A model generated the notes under the pieces. It saw only the letters and a list, made by a program, of their open reading frames with translations, was not told the DNA's origin and made no database searches. The translations under genes and the position numbers were made by a program. Below are positions 16,050 through 23,970 of a stretch of DNA of 64,000 bases, one piece after another (positions within the stretch are counted from its first letter, which is position 1; every line of letters begins with the position of its first letter). This stretch comes from Couchioplanes azureus. GTDB taxonomy: Bacteria; Actinomycetota; Actinomycetes; Mycobacteriales; Micromonosporaceae. Where the stretch lies: NCBI RefSeq assembly GCF_014648355.1, contig NZ_BMQY01000006.1, forward strand, positions 384,905 to 448,904, written 5' to 3'.

Positions 16050-17453
16050 ATGGGACGACAAGACGACAGCGACCGCATTCACGACTTCTTGACCGCCCGC
16101 CGGCAGGAGGTGGTGGAGGGGTTGATCGGTTGGATCCGGCTGCGTTCGGTCGCCGGGCTGCCGGAGCGGGGGCCCGAGCTGATCCGGTCGGCGAACTGGC
16201 TGGCCGGCATGCTCCGCGAGACCGGGTTTCCCCGCGTGGAGGTGTGGAAGGTCGAGGGCGCGCCGGCGGTGTACGCCGAGTGGTGCGAGGCCCCGGGTGC
16301 GCCGACGGTGCTGATCTACAGCCACCACGACGTGCGCGCCGCCAAGGACGAGCAGTGGGAGGAGACTCCGCCGTTCGAGCCGGCCGTCCGCGACGGGTAC
16401 GTCTACGGTCGTGGCGCTTCGGACGCCAAGGGCCAGGTGCTGAGCCATGTCTGGGGAATCCGGGCGCACCTGGCGGCCACCGGGCGGGACGCCCCGGCGG
16501 TGAACCTCAAGTTCCTCGTCGAGGGTGAGGAGGAGACCGGCTCGGCGCATCTGGCCGACCTCCTCGAGCAGAACCGGACGAAGCTGGCCGCGGATCTGGT
16601 CGTCTTCTCCGACACCCTGACCTGGCGGCAGGACCATCCCGCGGTGTGCACCAGCCTGCGCGGCATGATCGGTGCCGAGCTGCAGGTGTACGGACCACTG
16701 CGGGACGTGCACAGCGGTACGGTGTCCGGGCCGGCGCCCAACCCGGCGATCGAGCTGGCCGGGTTGCTCGGCTCGCTGCTCGACGACAAGGGCCGGATCA
16801 CGCTGCCCGGCTTCTACGACGATGTCCTGGAGCCGTCCGCGGAGCGCAGGGCCGAGCTGGCCGCCCTGCCGTTCACCGACGAGGACTGGCTTGCCCGCTC
16901 GGAGACCCGCAGCATCAGTGGTGAGGCCGGCTACACGGTGCTGGAACAGTTGTGGACGCGACCCGCGGTGGAGGTCATCAGCCTGGTGTCCGGGGATGCC
17001 GTGGGCGCTTCCCGAGCGGCGGTGCCCGCGGTGGCCACCGCGAATCTCAGCATCCGTACGGTGGCCGGGCAGAAAGCCGCCACGGTGGCGGACCAGCTGC
17101 GGCGCTGGGTCGCCGAGCGACTCGACGGCCGGGTCGACTACGACCTGACCGTTTCCGAGGAGACGGCGCAGGAGCCGTACGAGACTCCCGCAGACCTACC
17201 GGCGCTGGAGGCGCTGTCGGCGGCGATGGAAGACGGCTTCGGCAAGGCGCCTGGGCGGATGGGCAACGCCGGCGGCGGGCCGGCGGAGTTGCTGTCCCGG
17301 ATGCTCGACGCGCCCGTCATGTTCTTCGGCATCGGCCTGCCCGAGGACCGCTGGCACGACAGCGACGAGCGGGTCGCGATACAGATGCTGGTCAACGGCG
17401 CGGCCACCCTGGGCAGCCTGTGGCGGCGCCTCGGCGACCTCGACCGCGTTTGA
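16050..17453 (+). CDS. M20-family metallopeptidase (dipeptidase)
   Basis: 467 residues from ATG 16050 with GGAGAG seven bases upstream. Di-zinc M20 residues are visible: LIYSHHDVRAA (His and Asp of the first site), YGRGASDAKGQ (bridging Asp) and FLVEGEEETGS (catalytic Glu followed by metal Glu). The dimerisation insert starts near RDVHSGTVSG and the C-terminal metal region contains GNAGGGPAELL. No signal peptide, so cytoplasmic. It hydrolyses a dipeptide or acylated amino acid. Following the YbdK-type ligase, it may turn over the product made by that enzyme and the amidotransferase at 11013 (inference). Confidence 0.9.
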   Translation: MGRQDDSDRIHDFLTARRQEVVEGLIGWIRLRSVAGLPERGPELIRSANWLAGMLRETGFPRVEVWKVEGAPAVYAEWCEAPGAPTVLIYSHHDVRAAKDEQWEETPPFEPAVRDGYVYGRGASDAKGQVLSHVWGIRAHLAATGRDAPAVNLKFLVEGEEETGSAHLADLLEQNRTKLAADLVVFSDTLTWRQDHPAVCTSLRGMIGAELQVYGPLRDVHSGTVSGPAPNPAIELAGLLGSLLDDKGRITLPGFYDDVLEPSAERRAELAALPFTDEDWLARSETRSISGEAGYTVLEQLWTRPAVEVISLVSGDAVGASRAAVPAVATANLSIRTVAGQKAATVADQLRRWVAERLDGRVDYDLTVSEETAQEPYETPADLPALEALSAAMEDGFGKAPGRMGNAGGGPAELLSRMLDAPVMFFGIGLPEDRWHDSDERVAIQMLVNGAATLGSLWRRLGDLDRV

Positions 17454-17493
17454 CCGGCGGCGCCGGCGGCGGGGCACCGAAGCCGCCGTGAGG

Positions 17494-17688
17494 TCAGGCT
17501 TGCATGCGGAGAGCTTTTCGAGCGTCTGCTTGTCCGTGGCCCTCCTCGGCGCGGGCGTGCGCGCGCAACCTCGCCTCCACCTCGGCCAGGAGCTCGCGTC
17601 GATCGCCGTCACCGGCTTTGAGCCGGGCGAACAGCTGCTCCATCAACCGATGGTCGTTCGTGATCGCCGTGACGGCATCCGAGGCCAT
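17494..17688 (-). CDS. Truncated hemerythrin-like (HHE) protein (64 aa)
   Basis: A strong ribosome site, GAGAAGGAGATGCC, precedes the ATG at 17688. The protein begins ASDAVTAITNDHRLMEQLF with the first HHE His helix and continues to ARLRAHARAEEGHG with the second His/Glu-Glu helix. It then ends abruptly after a basic tail. Full HHE proteins run 140-200 residues and need a four-helix bundle for the diiron site; only two helices remain. A nearby frame continues with helical codons, so a frameshift around 17540 may have cut it. Either a decayed gene or a miniature. The intact hemerythrin-like protein is at 18988. Confidence 0.55.
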   Translation of the reverse strand: MASDAVTAITNDHRLMEQLFARLKAGDGDRRELLAEVEARLRAHARAEEGHGQADARKALRMQA

Positions 17689-17777
17689 GGCATCTCCTTC
17701 TCGGTATCGACGCCGACGTTTGCGGCGAAAGGCCCCGGGTACGCCCGGTCGACCCCGATCGGCGCAAGGGAGTGGCG

Positions 17778-18995
17778 ATGTTCAATCCGCTTGACCACAA
17801 AGGGATTCCCCTGGAGCAGCAGCTGCGAAACTGGCGTGAGCTGAACGTCGAACCGATCGATCCGGAGGCGGTCGATCCGTACACCCGCTGCCGGATCATC
17901 ACGATGAACGGCATCGAAGTCGAGTCCGTCATGTTCTCGCACCAGTTCGCGCGCGTCTGCCGCGATGCCGACGTCAAACGGCAGCTGGCGTATACCCGGT
18001 TCGTGGAGAACCAGCAGCAGCGTGTCGTCAACTGGCTGCTGCCCGGCCAGGCGAGCGTGCTGGAGACCACCCTCGGCTACGAGCAGGTCGCGGTGGACCT
18101 GACCGCGTGGGTGGCCCGGCACGAGCCGGACCCCTACCTCAAGCAGGCGTACGAGTTCGGCGTCCTGGAAGACTTCGACCATCTCTACCGGTACGCCAAC
18201 CTGTACGAGATGGTCGAGCGCCGCAAGGCCGAGAAGATCGTCAACGGGGTGACCGAGGTGATGCCGGGGCGTCCCACCGTGGCCGAGTTCCGGCACCCGT
18301 TCGACAACGTCAACGACCCCTATGCCAAGGACGCCGTCGATCCGCGGTCGAAGCTGCACGCGCTGACGATCCTGTCCGCCGAGCAGCAGGTGATGATCTA
18401 TTACATGAACACCGGCCCGCAGTACATGGAGCCGATCGCGCGCCAGCTCTACCAGGAGATCAGCCTCATCGAGCAGGAGCACGTCACCCATTACGAGTCG
18501 CTGGTCGACCCGGGAGAGACGTGGTGGGAGCGGCTGGTCACCCACGAGTACAACGAGTGCTGGCTGTACTGGTCCTTCATGGAGCAGGAGAGCGACCCGC
18601 GGATCAAGGCGATCTGGGAGCTGCACCTGCAGATGGAGCTGGCGCACCTGCAACAGGCGGCAGACCTGCTGCGCCGCCACGACGGCCGCGAACCCGAGCA
18701 GATCGTCGGCGACACCGGATTGCCGGAGCCGCTGAAGTTCGAGCCCAACAAGGAGTACCTGCGCCACCTGCTCGCCACCCAGATCGATCTCACCAAGCTG
18801 GGAACCGGCTACGTCCGGGAGGCGCACGAGCGCTTCGAGCAGATGCAGGAGCAGATTCACGGCGGCGAGAAGCCACCGAGCGAGGCGGTGATCGACGCAC
18901 ACCGGGAGATGTTCGGCGACGAGTACCGGATGGAGACCGAGGGTCCGCACCCGGTGGAGTCGCTGCGTACGCAGGAGGGCTCCCGCCGTGCCTGA
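17778..18995 (+). CDS. Ferritin-like putative diiron protein (405 aa)
   Basis: Start ATG 17778, with AAGGGAG five bases upstream; a GTG at 17772 is the alternative. The protein is helical with Glu/His pairs in the spacing of a ferritin-like diiron bundle: FGVLEDFDHLYRYANL near 135, SLIEQEHVTHYESL near 235 and LQMELAHLQQAADLL near 290. I do not know an assigned function for this family. The stop overlaps the hemerythrin gene start at 18988 by 8 bp, so the two are translationally coupled. The pair suggests oxygen, NO or peroxide handling with non-heme iron (inference). No signal peptide. Confidence 0.75.
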   Translation: MFNPLDHKGIPLEQQLRNWRELNVEPIDPEAVDPYTRCRIITMNGIEVESVMFSHQFARVCRDADVKRQLAYTRFVENQQQRVVNWLLPGQASVLETTLGYEQVAVDLTAWVARHEPDPYLKQAYEFGVLEDFDHLYRYANLYEMVERRKAEKIVNGVTEVMPGRPTVAEFRHPFDNVNDPYAKDAVDPRSKLHALTILSAEQQVMIYYMNTGPQYMEPIARQLYQEISLIEQEHVTHYESLVDPGETWWERLVTHEYNECWLYWSFMEQESDPRIKAIWELHLQMELAHLQQAADLLRRHDGREPEQIVGDTGLPEPLKFEPNKEYLRHLLATQIDLTKLGTGYVREAHERFEQMQEQIHGGEKPPSEAVIDAHREMFGDEYRMETEGPHPVESLRTQEGSRRA

Positions 18996-19584
18996 GCCCG
19001 CGAGCGCCGACACCGCACTCCCGCAAGGTCCCGACGTCGACGTGGTGGACCTGCTACTGACCCAGCACGCCCGGATCGAGGAACAGTTCCTCCTGGTCAC
19101 CGGCGCATCCGGGGCCCGGCGGCAGGAGGCGTTCGACGACCTGGTCCGCATGCTCGCGGTGCACGAGACCGCGGAGGAAGAGGTCGTTCATCCGCTCAGC
19201 CGTACCATCGACCCCCACGGCGGAGGCGTCGTCGACGACCGTCTGCAGGAAGAACGCCAGGCCAAGGAGATGCTTACCGCCCTCCTGAACGCCGACCTCG
19301 ACAGCGAAGGGTTCGAGGCGTCGCTGCTGATGTTGCGCACCGCCGTGCTCACCCATGCCCGATACGAGGAACGGTACGAGTTCCCGCAGCTGCGCGCCAA
19401 GGTGCCACCCGACCGCCTCCGCGCGCTGGCGTCGGTGGTACGCGCCGCCGAAGCGGCCGCGCCGACGCGCCCCCATCCGGGCGTCGAGTCGGCTACGGCG
19501 AACCTGATCGCCGGCCCGGCGCTGGCAGCCGTCGACCGGATCCGCGACCTGGTACGCGAGGCCGTGCGGCGAGACGCTTCCTGA
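18988..19584 (+). CDS. Hemerythrin HHE domain protein (198 aa)
   Basis: Starts at the GTG at 18988 inside the end of the preceding ferritin-like gene. HHE iron ligands are visible: LLTQHARIEEQFL (helix 1), LAVHETAEEEVVHPLSRTI (helix 2 with H-x3-E-x3-H), and VLTHARYEERYEFPQL (helix 4). Residues 150-198 form an additional Ala-rich helical tail. Bacterial HHE proteins bind a diiron centre and act in oxygen or NO sensing and iron-sulfur repair. Coupling to the ferritin-like protein and placement just ahead of the GAF-ANTAR array suggest a stress-sensing or protective role. Confidence 0.88.
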   Translation: MPEPASADTALPQGPDVDVVDLLLTQHARIEEQFLLVTGASGARRQEAFDDLVRMLAVHETAEEEVVHPLSRTIDPHGGGVVDDRLQEERQAKEMLTALLNADLDSEGFEASLLMLRTAVLTHARYEERYEFPQLRAKVPPDRLRALASVVRAAEAAAPTRPHPGVESATANLIAGPALAAVDRIRDLVREAVRRDAS

Positions 19585-19598
19585 CCCGGCCGCCGCCC

Positions 19599-19633
19599 GG
19601 CGAGCCCACCCTGCGCCGGCCGGGGCGGGCTCG
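19599..19633 (+). terminator. Candidate terminator hairpin after the hemerythrin gene
   Basis: CGAGCCC (19601-19607) pairs with GGGCTCG (19627-19633) around a GC-rich loop that can itself fold, 16 bp after the hemerythrin stop, followed by TTCCCTT. It would separate the diiron pair from the GAF-ANTAR genes. The remaining 240 bp to 19876 hold no gene that I can see. Confidence 0.4.
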
Positions 19634-19875
19634 TTCCCTTGCCGCGGCCGACCAGCCCGCGCCGGCCGGCGCAACCGGCGCCGAGGCGGCGCGGGGCCAC
19701 GTTTCGGCACCATCTGGCGGGGTACGCTGCGGGGCCTGGCCGGCGTCCCGCGTCGGCGAGACGGCGTCAAGAAGCGGCGCGGTCCCGGACCCGCATCAGC
19801 GCGGGCCGGCAGTGACCCGAAAGCTCCGCCCCGCACCGCGCGACCGGTGCGGCGGCGCGTCACGAGGACGCTTCC

Positions 19876-20592
19876 ATGACGAATCCGCAGGCGATGAAGC
19901 CCACAGACGCATTCGCCGAACTCGGGCGAATCAGATTCACCGCGACAGATCTCCGCACGGCGCTGGCGACGGTGGCCGGCCTTGCCCAGCAGACCATCCC
20001 CGGCGCGGACGACGTATCGGTCACCCTGGTCGGGGCCCAGGGTGCGCACACCGCCGCATTCACCGGGCAACGAGCCACGGCCGTCGACGAATGGCAGTAC
20101 CACCAGGGCCACGGCCCGTGCCTGGCCGCGGCGGCCGCCAACATCACGGTGAGCGTCCCTGACCTGGCCGGTGACGGTCGATGGCCGCACTGGGCGGCCC
20201 GGGCCATCGACGCGGGAGTCCACAGCTCGATGTCCGTCGGGCTGCCCCTGCACGACTCCGTGAGCGGTGCGTTCAACGTGTACGCCACCAAACCGCACGC
20301 CTTCGACGACGACGCGGTCATTCTGGCCGAGACCTTCGCCGGGTACGCCGCTGTCGCCATGGCCAACGCGCACCTGTACGACAGCGCCGCGAGCCTGGCC
20401 GACCACACCCAGGCCGCGATGGACAGCCGTGCCGTCATCGAACAGGCCAAGGGCATCATCATGGCCGAACGCCGCTGCACCGACGACGAAGCGTTCACCA
20501 TCCTGGCGAATGTCTCCCAGGACTCCGGCCGCAAGCTCTCGGACGTCGCCGGAGCACTCGTCGCCAGTGCGGTGCACCCCCGCTACCGGTGA
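19876..20592 (+). CDS. GAF-ANTAR RNA-binding antiterminator-type regulator
   Basis: 238 residues from ATG 19876. GAF domain about 10-165 (DDVSVTLVGAQGAHTAAFTG, YHQGHGPCLAAAAANITVSV, AFNVYATKPHAFDDDAV). The ANTAR domain at 175-230 has the full core: AAMDSRAVIEQAKGIIMAER, then DDEAFTILANVSQDSGRKLS. ANTAR domains recognise paired hairpin loops in leader RNAs and suppress termination; the GAF domain senses a small ligand or redox cue. First of four plus-strand members between 19876 and 23185; compare the proteins at 21619, 22454 and 23241, which share the same architecture. Confidence 0.9.
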   Translation: MTNPQAMKPTDAFAELGRIRFTATDLRTALATVAGLAQQTIPGADDVSVTLVGAQGAHTAAFTGQRATAVDEWQYHQGHGPCLAAAAANITVSVPDLAGDGRWPHWAARAIDAGVHSSMSVGLPLHDSVSGAFNVYATKPHAFDDDAVILAETFAGYAAVAMANAHLYDSAASLADHTQAAMDSRAVIEQAKGIIMAERRCTDDEAFTILANVSQDSGRKLSDVAGALVASAVHPRYR

Positions 20593-20641
20593 GCTCCCCG
20601 CCGGACGAGACCTTGACCTTCGGCCAGGAGAGGAAGTTCCC

Positions 20642-21382
20642 GTGACGACGCGGCAGGATCCATCACCCGTTCCGTATCCGCACCTGCAGAGCCCGCTCTC
20701 GGCGTGCCTGATCGCCCTGGCCGGCACACCGGACGACGCCTCCTGGGTCGAATGTCAGCTCGTGACCATCGCGCAGTTGAGCGCCGACCTCATCACACCG
20801 ATCGCGTACAGCTCGGTCACCGCCTACCGGGACGATGCCATCACCACCGTGGCGACCGACAGCGAGATCGCGCGCGCCGTCGACCAGGCGCAATACGACG
20901 AGCAGGACGGTCCGTGCCTCGCCGCCCTGGACACCGCATCCCCGGTGGCCGTGCCCGACGTCACGGCGACCATGCGGTGGCCCGGTTTCCGCGACACCGC
21001 CTACCGGCTGGGCATCCGGGCGTCGCTGTCGATTCCGCTGTTCGCCGGCCGCGGCACCGCCATGGCCGCCCTGAACCTCTACGGCCGCGACGCCACGGAC
21101 CTGGCGCCGCTGACCGCGGCCGTGTGGGCCACCTACGACCCGCACGACCCCTGCCCGCGCGCTCATCCGCACGGCCTGGACCACGGCGGCGAAGCACTGG
21201 TCGCCGGCCTGGCCGGCGCGTTCGCCGTACGCGCGCGCATCCAGCAGGCCATCGGCGTCATCATGGCGATCACGCACCGTGCCCCGGACGCCGCCTACCT
21301 GATCCTGCGCATACGCGCGGCCGAAGCCGGAACCACGCTGGCCGACGCCGCGACCGCCGTCATGGAGGAACAGCGATGGTGA
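20642..21382 (+). CDS. GAF-ANTAR protein, divergent subtype
   Basis: 246 residues from GTG 20642, with GGAGAGGAAG ahead. GAF features are PIAYSSVTAYRDDAITTVAT, DGPCLAALDTASPVAVPDV and AALNLYGRDATDL. The C-terminal helices (AVRARIQQAIGVIMAITHRA, then AAYLILRIRAAEAGTTLA) keep the ANTAR layout with QQAIGVIM in place of EQAKGIIM. Its sequence pairs with the protein at 13002 rather than with its direct neighbours, showing two subfamilies within the array. Starts 49 bp after the preceding GAF-ANTAR gene, so probably co-transcribed. Confidence 0.85.
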   Translation: MTTRQDPSPVPYPHLQSPLSACLIALAGTPDDASWVECQLVTIAQLSADLITPIAYSSVTAYRDDAITTVATDSEIARAVDQAQYDEQDGPCLAALDTASPVAVPDVTATMRWPGFRDTAYRLGIRASLSIPLFAGRGTAMAALNLYGRDATDLAPLTAAVWATYDPHDPCPRAHPHGLDHGGEALVAGLAGAFAVRARIQQAIGVIMAITHRAPDAAYLILRIRAAEAGTTLADAATAVMEEQRW

Positions 21383-21618
21383 TCGAGGGCGAGGGATAGC
21401 CGCCGATGGCGGCGTGGCCGCAACGCGCCGGTGCCGCCGCGGGTGATGTCCCGCGAGATGGGTAATATGGTCATTCCGGCGGCCCAGCGGGCCGGCCGGA
21501 CAGCGTCAAGCAGCGGCGCGGATCGGAAGCCTTGCTCGCTTCCAGAAGTCGTATTCCGCCGACTCGCACGGCCCCATCGCGATGGCGCCGTGCCCGCTGC
21601 AAGGATCACTTGAGATTC

Positions 21619-22320
21619 ATGACGCACGACCCCATCGACCCGCTGGTCGCCTTCGCCGAACTTGGGCGTACCAAGCTGAGCGAGACCAACCTCGACGAGG
21701 TCTTGAACCGGGTCGCCACCGTGGCACAGCGGGCGCTGCCCGGCGCCGCCGACGTCTCCATCACGCTGGTCCGCCAGCACCGGCCCTACACGGCGGCCTG
21801 CACCGGCGACCTCGCCAAGGAGCTGGACGAACGGCAGTACGAACACCACCGCGGACCGTGCCTGCAGGCGGCCGCGGAGAACACCACGATCTCGGTGCCC
21901 GATACGGCGACGGACATCCGCTGGGCGGGATGGGCCTTGCGGGCTGCGGCCGCAGGAGCGGGCAGTGTGCTCTCCGTCGGCCTTCCGCTGCTGGACGATG
22001 TCACCGGGGCACTGAACATCTATGGCCGCCGGCCGGCCGCGTTCGACGACGAGGCGGTCACTCTGGCCCGTTCCTTCGCCGGGTACGCGGCGGTCGCGCT
22101 GGCCAATGCCTACGCCTACCACAGCACTGCCGACCTGGCCAGGCACCTGCAGGCGGCGATGGACAGCCGCGCCGTCATCGAACAGGCAAAAGGCATCATC
22201 ATGGCCGAGCAGCGGTGCACTCCGGACGAGGCATTCTCCTTTCTCACCGCGGTGTCGCAGCGGACCAATCGCAAGGTCCGGGATGTCGCCGCGGCCCTGG
22301 TGGCGGGCATTCGACGGTGA
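21619..22320 (+). CDS. GAF-ANTAR RNA-binding regulator
   Basis: 233 residues from ATG 21619; AAGGATC lies 11 bp upstream. GAF domain: AADVSITLVRQHRPYTAACT, HHRGPCLQAAAENTTISVPD, and GALNIYGRRPAAFDDEAVTL. ANTAR domain: AAMDSRAVIEQAKGIIMAEQ, then DEAFSFLTAVSQRTNRKVRD. Very similar to the proteins at 19876 and 22454, consistent with tandem duplication. The 236-bp gap before it holds GGGTAATAT near 21461, which could be a promoter element, so it may start its own transcript. Confidence 0.9.
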   Translation: MTHDPIDPLVAFAELGRTKLSETNLDEVLNRVATVAQRALPGAADVSITLVRQHRPYTAACTGDLAKELDERQYEHHRGPCLQAAAENTTISVPDTATDIRWAGWALRAAAAGAGSVLSVGLPLLDDVTGALNIYGRRPAAFDDEAVTLARSFAGYAAVALANAYAYHSTADLARHLQAAMDSRAVIEQAKGIIMAEQRCTPDEAFSFLTAVSQRTNRKVRDVAAALVAGIRR

Positions 22321-22453
22321 TCAGGCAAGCCGCCCGAACGGCGCCCGTCGCGAGGCTCCGGGCCAGCTACGCTGAAGGCGGTTCCTGCCGTCATCCATGC
22401 ATCGTGGTGCACCGGGCGCGGTGCCGGAGGTGCCTCTCGAGGGACGACCGGTC

Positions 22454-23185
22454 ATGACAGACGCGGAGCGACCCATGGACCTGATCGAGGCGTTCGCTGA
22501 AACCGGTCGGATCCGGCTCGCCGAAACGGACCTTGACGGCATGCTCGATCGCATCGCGCACCTGGCCAAGCGAACCATCCCCGGCGCGGCAGAGGTGTCG
22601 ATCACTCTGCACCGAGGAAGGGGATCTCATACCGCCGCGTTCACCGGCGACGTCGCGCTAGCCCTCGACCAAAGGCAGTACGAGCAGGGCCACGGCCCCT
22701 GCTTTCAGGCCCTGGCATCCGGAGAGACCCTGTCCCTGCCGGACATGAGCATCGAGCGCCGGTGGCCGGACTTCGCCGCTCGAGCCCGCGACGCCGGTTT
22801 CCACAGTTCCCTGTCGATCGGACTGCCCGTCCCCGAATCCGCCGCCGGGGCACTGAATGTCTACGCCATCACACCCCACGCGTTCGACGACGACGCGGTA
22901 ACGCTCGGACAGACCTTCGCCGGATACGCCGCCGTCGTCCTCGCCAACGCGCATCTGCACGAGGCCCGGTTCCATCTGGCGAAGCAGATACAGGCCGCGA
23001 TGGCCAGCCGCGCAGTCGTCGAGCAGGCCAAAGGCATCGTCATGCGCGACCGGCACTGCAGCAGCGAAGACGCCTTCAAGATCCTGACCGGGTTGTCGCA
23101 GGACACCGACCGCAAACTGCGCGACGTCGCCCAAGCCCTGGTCGACCGCGCCACCGAGACGTCCGGACCGGCGGACGGCGGATGA
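22454..23185 (+). CDS. GAF-ANTAR RNA-binding regulator
   Basis: 243 residues; ATG 22454 with GAGGGACG eight bases upstream, chosen over an ATG at 22397 that lacks a ribosome site. GAF domain: AAEVSITLHRGRGSHTAAFT, GHGPCFQALASGETLSLPDM, ALNVYAITPHAFDDDAVTLG. ANTAR domain: AAMASRAVVEQAKGIVMRDR, then EDAFKILTGLSQDTDRKLRD. Last plus-strand member of the array, converging on the minus-strand copy at 23241 with 55 bp between stops. The surface residues of the ANTAR core differ slightly (VVEQAKGIVM), which could alter RNA target choice. Confidence 0.9.
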   Translation: MTDAERPMDLIEAFAETGRIRLAETDLDGMLDRIAHLAKRTIPGAAEVSITLHRGRGSHTAAFTGDVALALDQRQYEQGHGPCFQALASGETLSLPDMSIERRWPDFAARARDAGFHSSLSIGLPVPESAAGALNVYAITPHAFDDDAVTLGQTFAGYAAVVLANAHLHEARFHLAKQIQAAMASRAVVEQAKGIVMRDRHCSSEDAFKILTGLSQDTDRKLRDVAQALVDRATETSGPADGG

Positions 23186-23240
23186 CGGCCGATCGTGGAC
23201 CCTTCGCGGCCGCGCCGGCCGGCCCGTGGGGCGGCGGCTG

Positions 23241-23954
23241 TCACAGGGGCGGTTCGGCCGCCTTGTCGACGAGGGCGGTGGCGACGTCGCGGAGTTTGCG
23301 GTTGGCGTCCTGGGACAGTTTGTCGAGGATGGCGAAGGCCTCGGCCGCGGTGCAGCGGCGCTGGCCCATGATGATGCCCTTGGCCTGTTCGATGACGGCC
23401 CGACTCTCCATTGCCTTCTGCATATGTCCGGCCAGAGTGGCTTGCGTGTCGTACAGGTGGGCGTTGGCCAGGGCGACCGCGGCGAAGCCGGCGAACGTTT
23501 GAGCGAGGGCGACCGCGTCGTCGTCGAAGGCGTGAGCCTTGGTGGCATAGACGTTCAGGGCGCCGGTGACCTTCTCCTGCACCGGCAGGCCGATCGACAG
23601 GGAGCTGTATGCGCCGGCCTCCTTGGCCGTCCGGGCCCAGTCCGGCCACCGGTCTTCGCTGCCGGTGTCAGGCACGGACAGGCTGGCAGTGGTGACGGAG
23701 GCCTCCAGGCAGGGGCCCTGGCCATGTTGATATTGGAACTCGTCGAGGTCTCGGGCGAGCTCGCCGGTGAACGCCGCGCTGTGGGCGTCGGCGCCCCGGA
23801 CCAGGGTGACGCTGACCTCGCAGGCACCGGGAACGGTGCGCTTGGTCAGCTGTGCGATCTTGTCCAGCAGCGCGTCGATGTCGAGCTCGGCCAGTCGGAT
23901 GTGGCCGAGCTCGGCGAACGCCTCGTTCGGATCCATCGGTTCGGCGTGCGTCAT
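23241..23954 (-). CDS. GAF-ANTAR RNA-binding regulator, inverted copy
   Basis: 237 residues from ATG 23954, with GAGGGAACG nine bases upstream. GAF domain: GACEVSVTLVRGADAHSAAF, HGQGPCLEASVTTASLSVPD and ALNVYATKAHAFDDDAVALA. ANTAR: KAMESRAVIEQAKGIIMGQR, then AEAFAILDKLSQDANRKLRD. Closely related to the plus-strand array but on the opposite strand, 16 bp after the ATPase gene at 23971-24996, so it is in an operon with an RsbW-type protein. That links GAF-ANTAR RNA control with sigma partner switching in this locus. Confidence 0.9.
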   Translation of the reverse strand: MTHAEPMDPNEAFAELGHIRLAELDIDALLDKIAQLTKRTVPGACEVSVTLVRGADAHSAAFTGELARDLDEFQYQHGQGPCLEASVTTASLSVPDTGSEDRWPDWARTAKEAGAYSSLSIGLPVQEKVTGALNVYATKAHAFDDDAVALAQTFAGFAAVALANAHLYDTQATLAGHMQKAMESRAVIEQAKGIIMGQRRCTAAEAFAILDKLSQDANRKLRDVATALVDKAAEPPL

Positions 23955-23970
23955 GCCAAACGTTCCCTCA

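Noticed and set aside
17643..20727. Long minus-strand open frames opposite the ferritin-like, hemerythrin and GAF-ANTAR genes
   Set aside because: They are mirror frames produced by high third-position GC; translations are Val/Arg/Leu/Asp-rich without domains, while the plus-strand frames carry clear families.
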